Notes under the pieces: generated by a model
The model's input: the letters and a program-made list of their open reading frames with translations, nothing else
Databases searched by the model: none
What the model was told of the DNA's origin: nothing
Made by a program: the position numbers and the translations under genes
Shown here: one piece after another, positions 63,583-64,000 of the stretch
Numbering within the stretch: position 1 is the stretch's first letter
Layout: each line of letters starts with the position of its first letter
NCBI RefSeq assembly: GCF_026261605.1
Contig: NZ_CP102486.1
Coordinates: 868,001-932,000 of the forward strand
Direction: 5' to 3'
Origin: Dechloromonas sp. A34
GTDB taxonomy: Bacteria > Pseudomonadota > Gammaproteobacteria > Burkholderiales > Rhodocyclaceae
DNA length: 64,000 nucleotides

Positions 63583-64000
63583 TCAGTGGGCGGCTTCTTC
63601 GCGCGGCAGCACGGGGAAGCGGCGGGTGATGATGATGTAGCCGAGGACCTCGGTGGCGAACATGCCGAGGGTGACCAGCATTTCGGCGATGCTCGGGAAG
63701 TAGTTCCAGCCCGGACCGGTGTCGTAACCGATCAGGAAGCCGTTGACGCGCAGGAAGACGCCGCCGAGCATGATCGCGACACCGGCCAGGAACAGCCGGG
63801 CCGGATTGCGCCGGGCGTCTGCCGAGCCGATCAGCGCAAAGGGCAGTGCAAAGAGGATCATCTCGATCCAGAAGACCAGCGCTTCCAGGCTCGGACTGAA
63901 GGCATGGCCCAGCGCGCCGCGTACGACGAGGTCGGCGATGCGGACTACCAGATAGACGGCCAGGATGCCGAGCATGATCTTGGCCATCGGCTGCAGCAGG
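63583..64000 (-). CDS. hybB: Hydrogenase integral membrane subunit HybB (NrfD family), C-terminal part
   Basis: The gene runs off the right edge; 138 or so C-terminal residues are visible, with helices ALVFWIEMILFALPFALIGS, FLAGVAIMLGGVFLRVNGFL and EMLVTLGMFATEVLGYIIIT. The YDTGPGWNYFPSIAEMLVT segment and the PVLP ending match HybB of hydrogenase-2. It anchors the hydrogenase and passes electrons toward quinone. The ATG at 63987 is internal, as coding sequence continues upstream of it to the edge. It ends 21 bases before hybC. Confidence 0.88.
   Translation of the reverse strand, partial: LLQPMAKIMLGILAVYLVVRIADLVVRGALGHAFSPSLEALVFWIEMILFALPFALIGSADARRNPARLFLAGVAIMLGGVFLRVNGFLIGYDTGPGWNYFPSIAEMLVTLGMFATEVLGYIIITRRFPVLPREEAAH

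Overview
The window looks like a chromosomal segment of a GC-rich betaproteobacterium of the Rhodocyclales type (Dechloromonas/Azonexus-like). That assignment is inferred from protein character and gene order (pcm-rhodanese-tolC next to waaA; hyp-hypX-hoxA-hoxB-hoxC; large cox/cta cluster), not from a database search. No rRNA, tRNA, CRISPR array, prophage or insertion sequence was seen. Coding density is very high and many genes overlap by 1-8 bases.

Layout. (1) 1-3.6 kb: the start of thiC behind a TPP riboswitch, a secreted adhesin-E-like/alpha-carbonic-anhydrase fusion, a TetR regulator with a perfect palindrome on its start codon, then pcm-rhodanese-tolC. (2) 4.9-13.1 kb: envelope genes (waaA, waaC, a WaaE-like glycosyltransferase, a UDP-glucuronate epimerase, glmS), apaH, and an ornithine-lipid pair olsB-olsA. 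(3) 13.2-23.2 kb: housekeeping genes (glycine-zipper lipoprotein, PfkB kinase, zinc-ribbon/DUF3426 protein, prmA, accBC, aroQ, mpl, maeB). (4) 23.4-30.0 kb: a broken MFS gene and a nickel locus: TonB receptor, NiCoT permease with a NikR-type operator, a HoxJ/HupT-like H2-signalling kinase, nikR, then an NsrR-like regulator. (5) 30.1-34.9 kb: ccoG, a lone AAA+ ATPase, a small orphan gene, a GNAT/FemAB-like gene and SCO1. (6) 35.0-48.1 kb: two aa3-type cytochrome c oxidase gene sets with their assembly factors. (7) 48.3-51.5 kb: a lower-GC copper island, copZ / copA-cueR, with two divergent CueR boxes. (8) 52.0-64.0 kb, minus strand: a complete HoxBC-type H2 sensor with its regulator HoxA, hypX, hypE, hypD, hypC, hybE, a second HypC-family gene, a maturation protease, the large subunit of a Hyb-type uptake hydrogenase, and the end of hybB.

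How it fits together. The right end makes and regulates a respiratory NiFe hydrogenase; the nickel locus about 24 kb away supplies the metal and holds the kinase that is missing next to hoxC. Electrons can end at the two cox oxidases, and copper (SCO1, CtaG, CopA/CopZ/CueR) and haem a (CtaB, CtaA, SURF1) supply is encoded nearby.

Most notable points: CoxA1 has lost the three residues that define the proton K-channel while its neighbour CoxA2 keeps them; hoxJ is detached from hoxABC and embedded in a nickel regulon; an intrinsic terminator separates hybC from its maturation genes; olsB has its Shine-Dalgarno sequence buried in a hairpin. Four genes (pcm, the DUF3426 gene, the MFS gene, hybE) are each broken by small frameshifts in GC-rich or homopolymer tracts, which could be sequencing error rather than decay.
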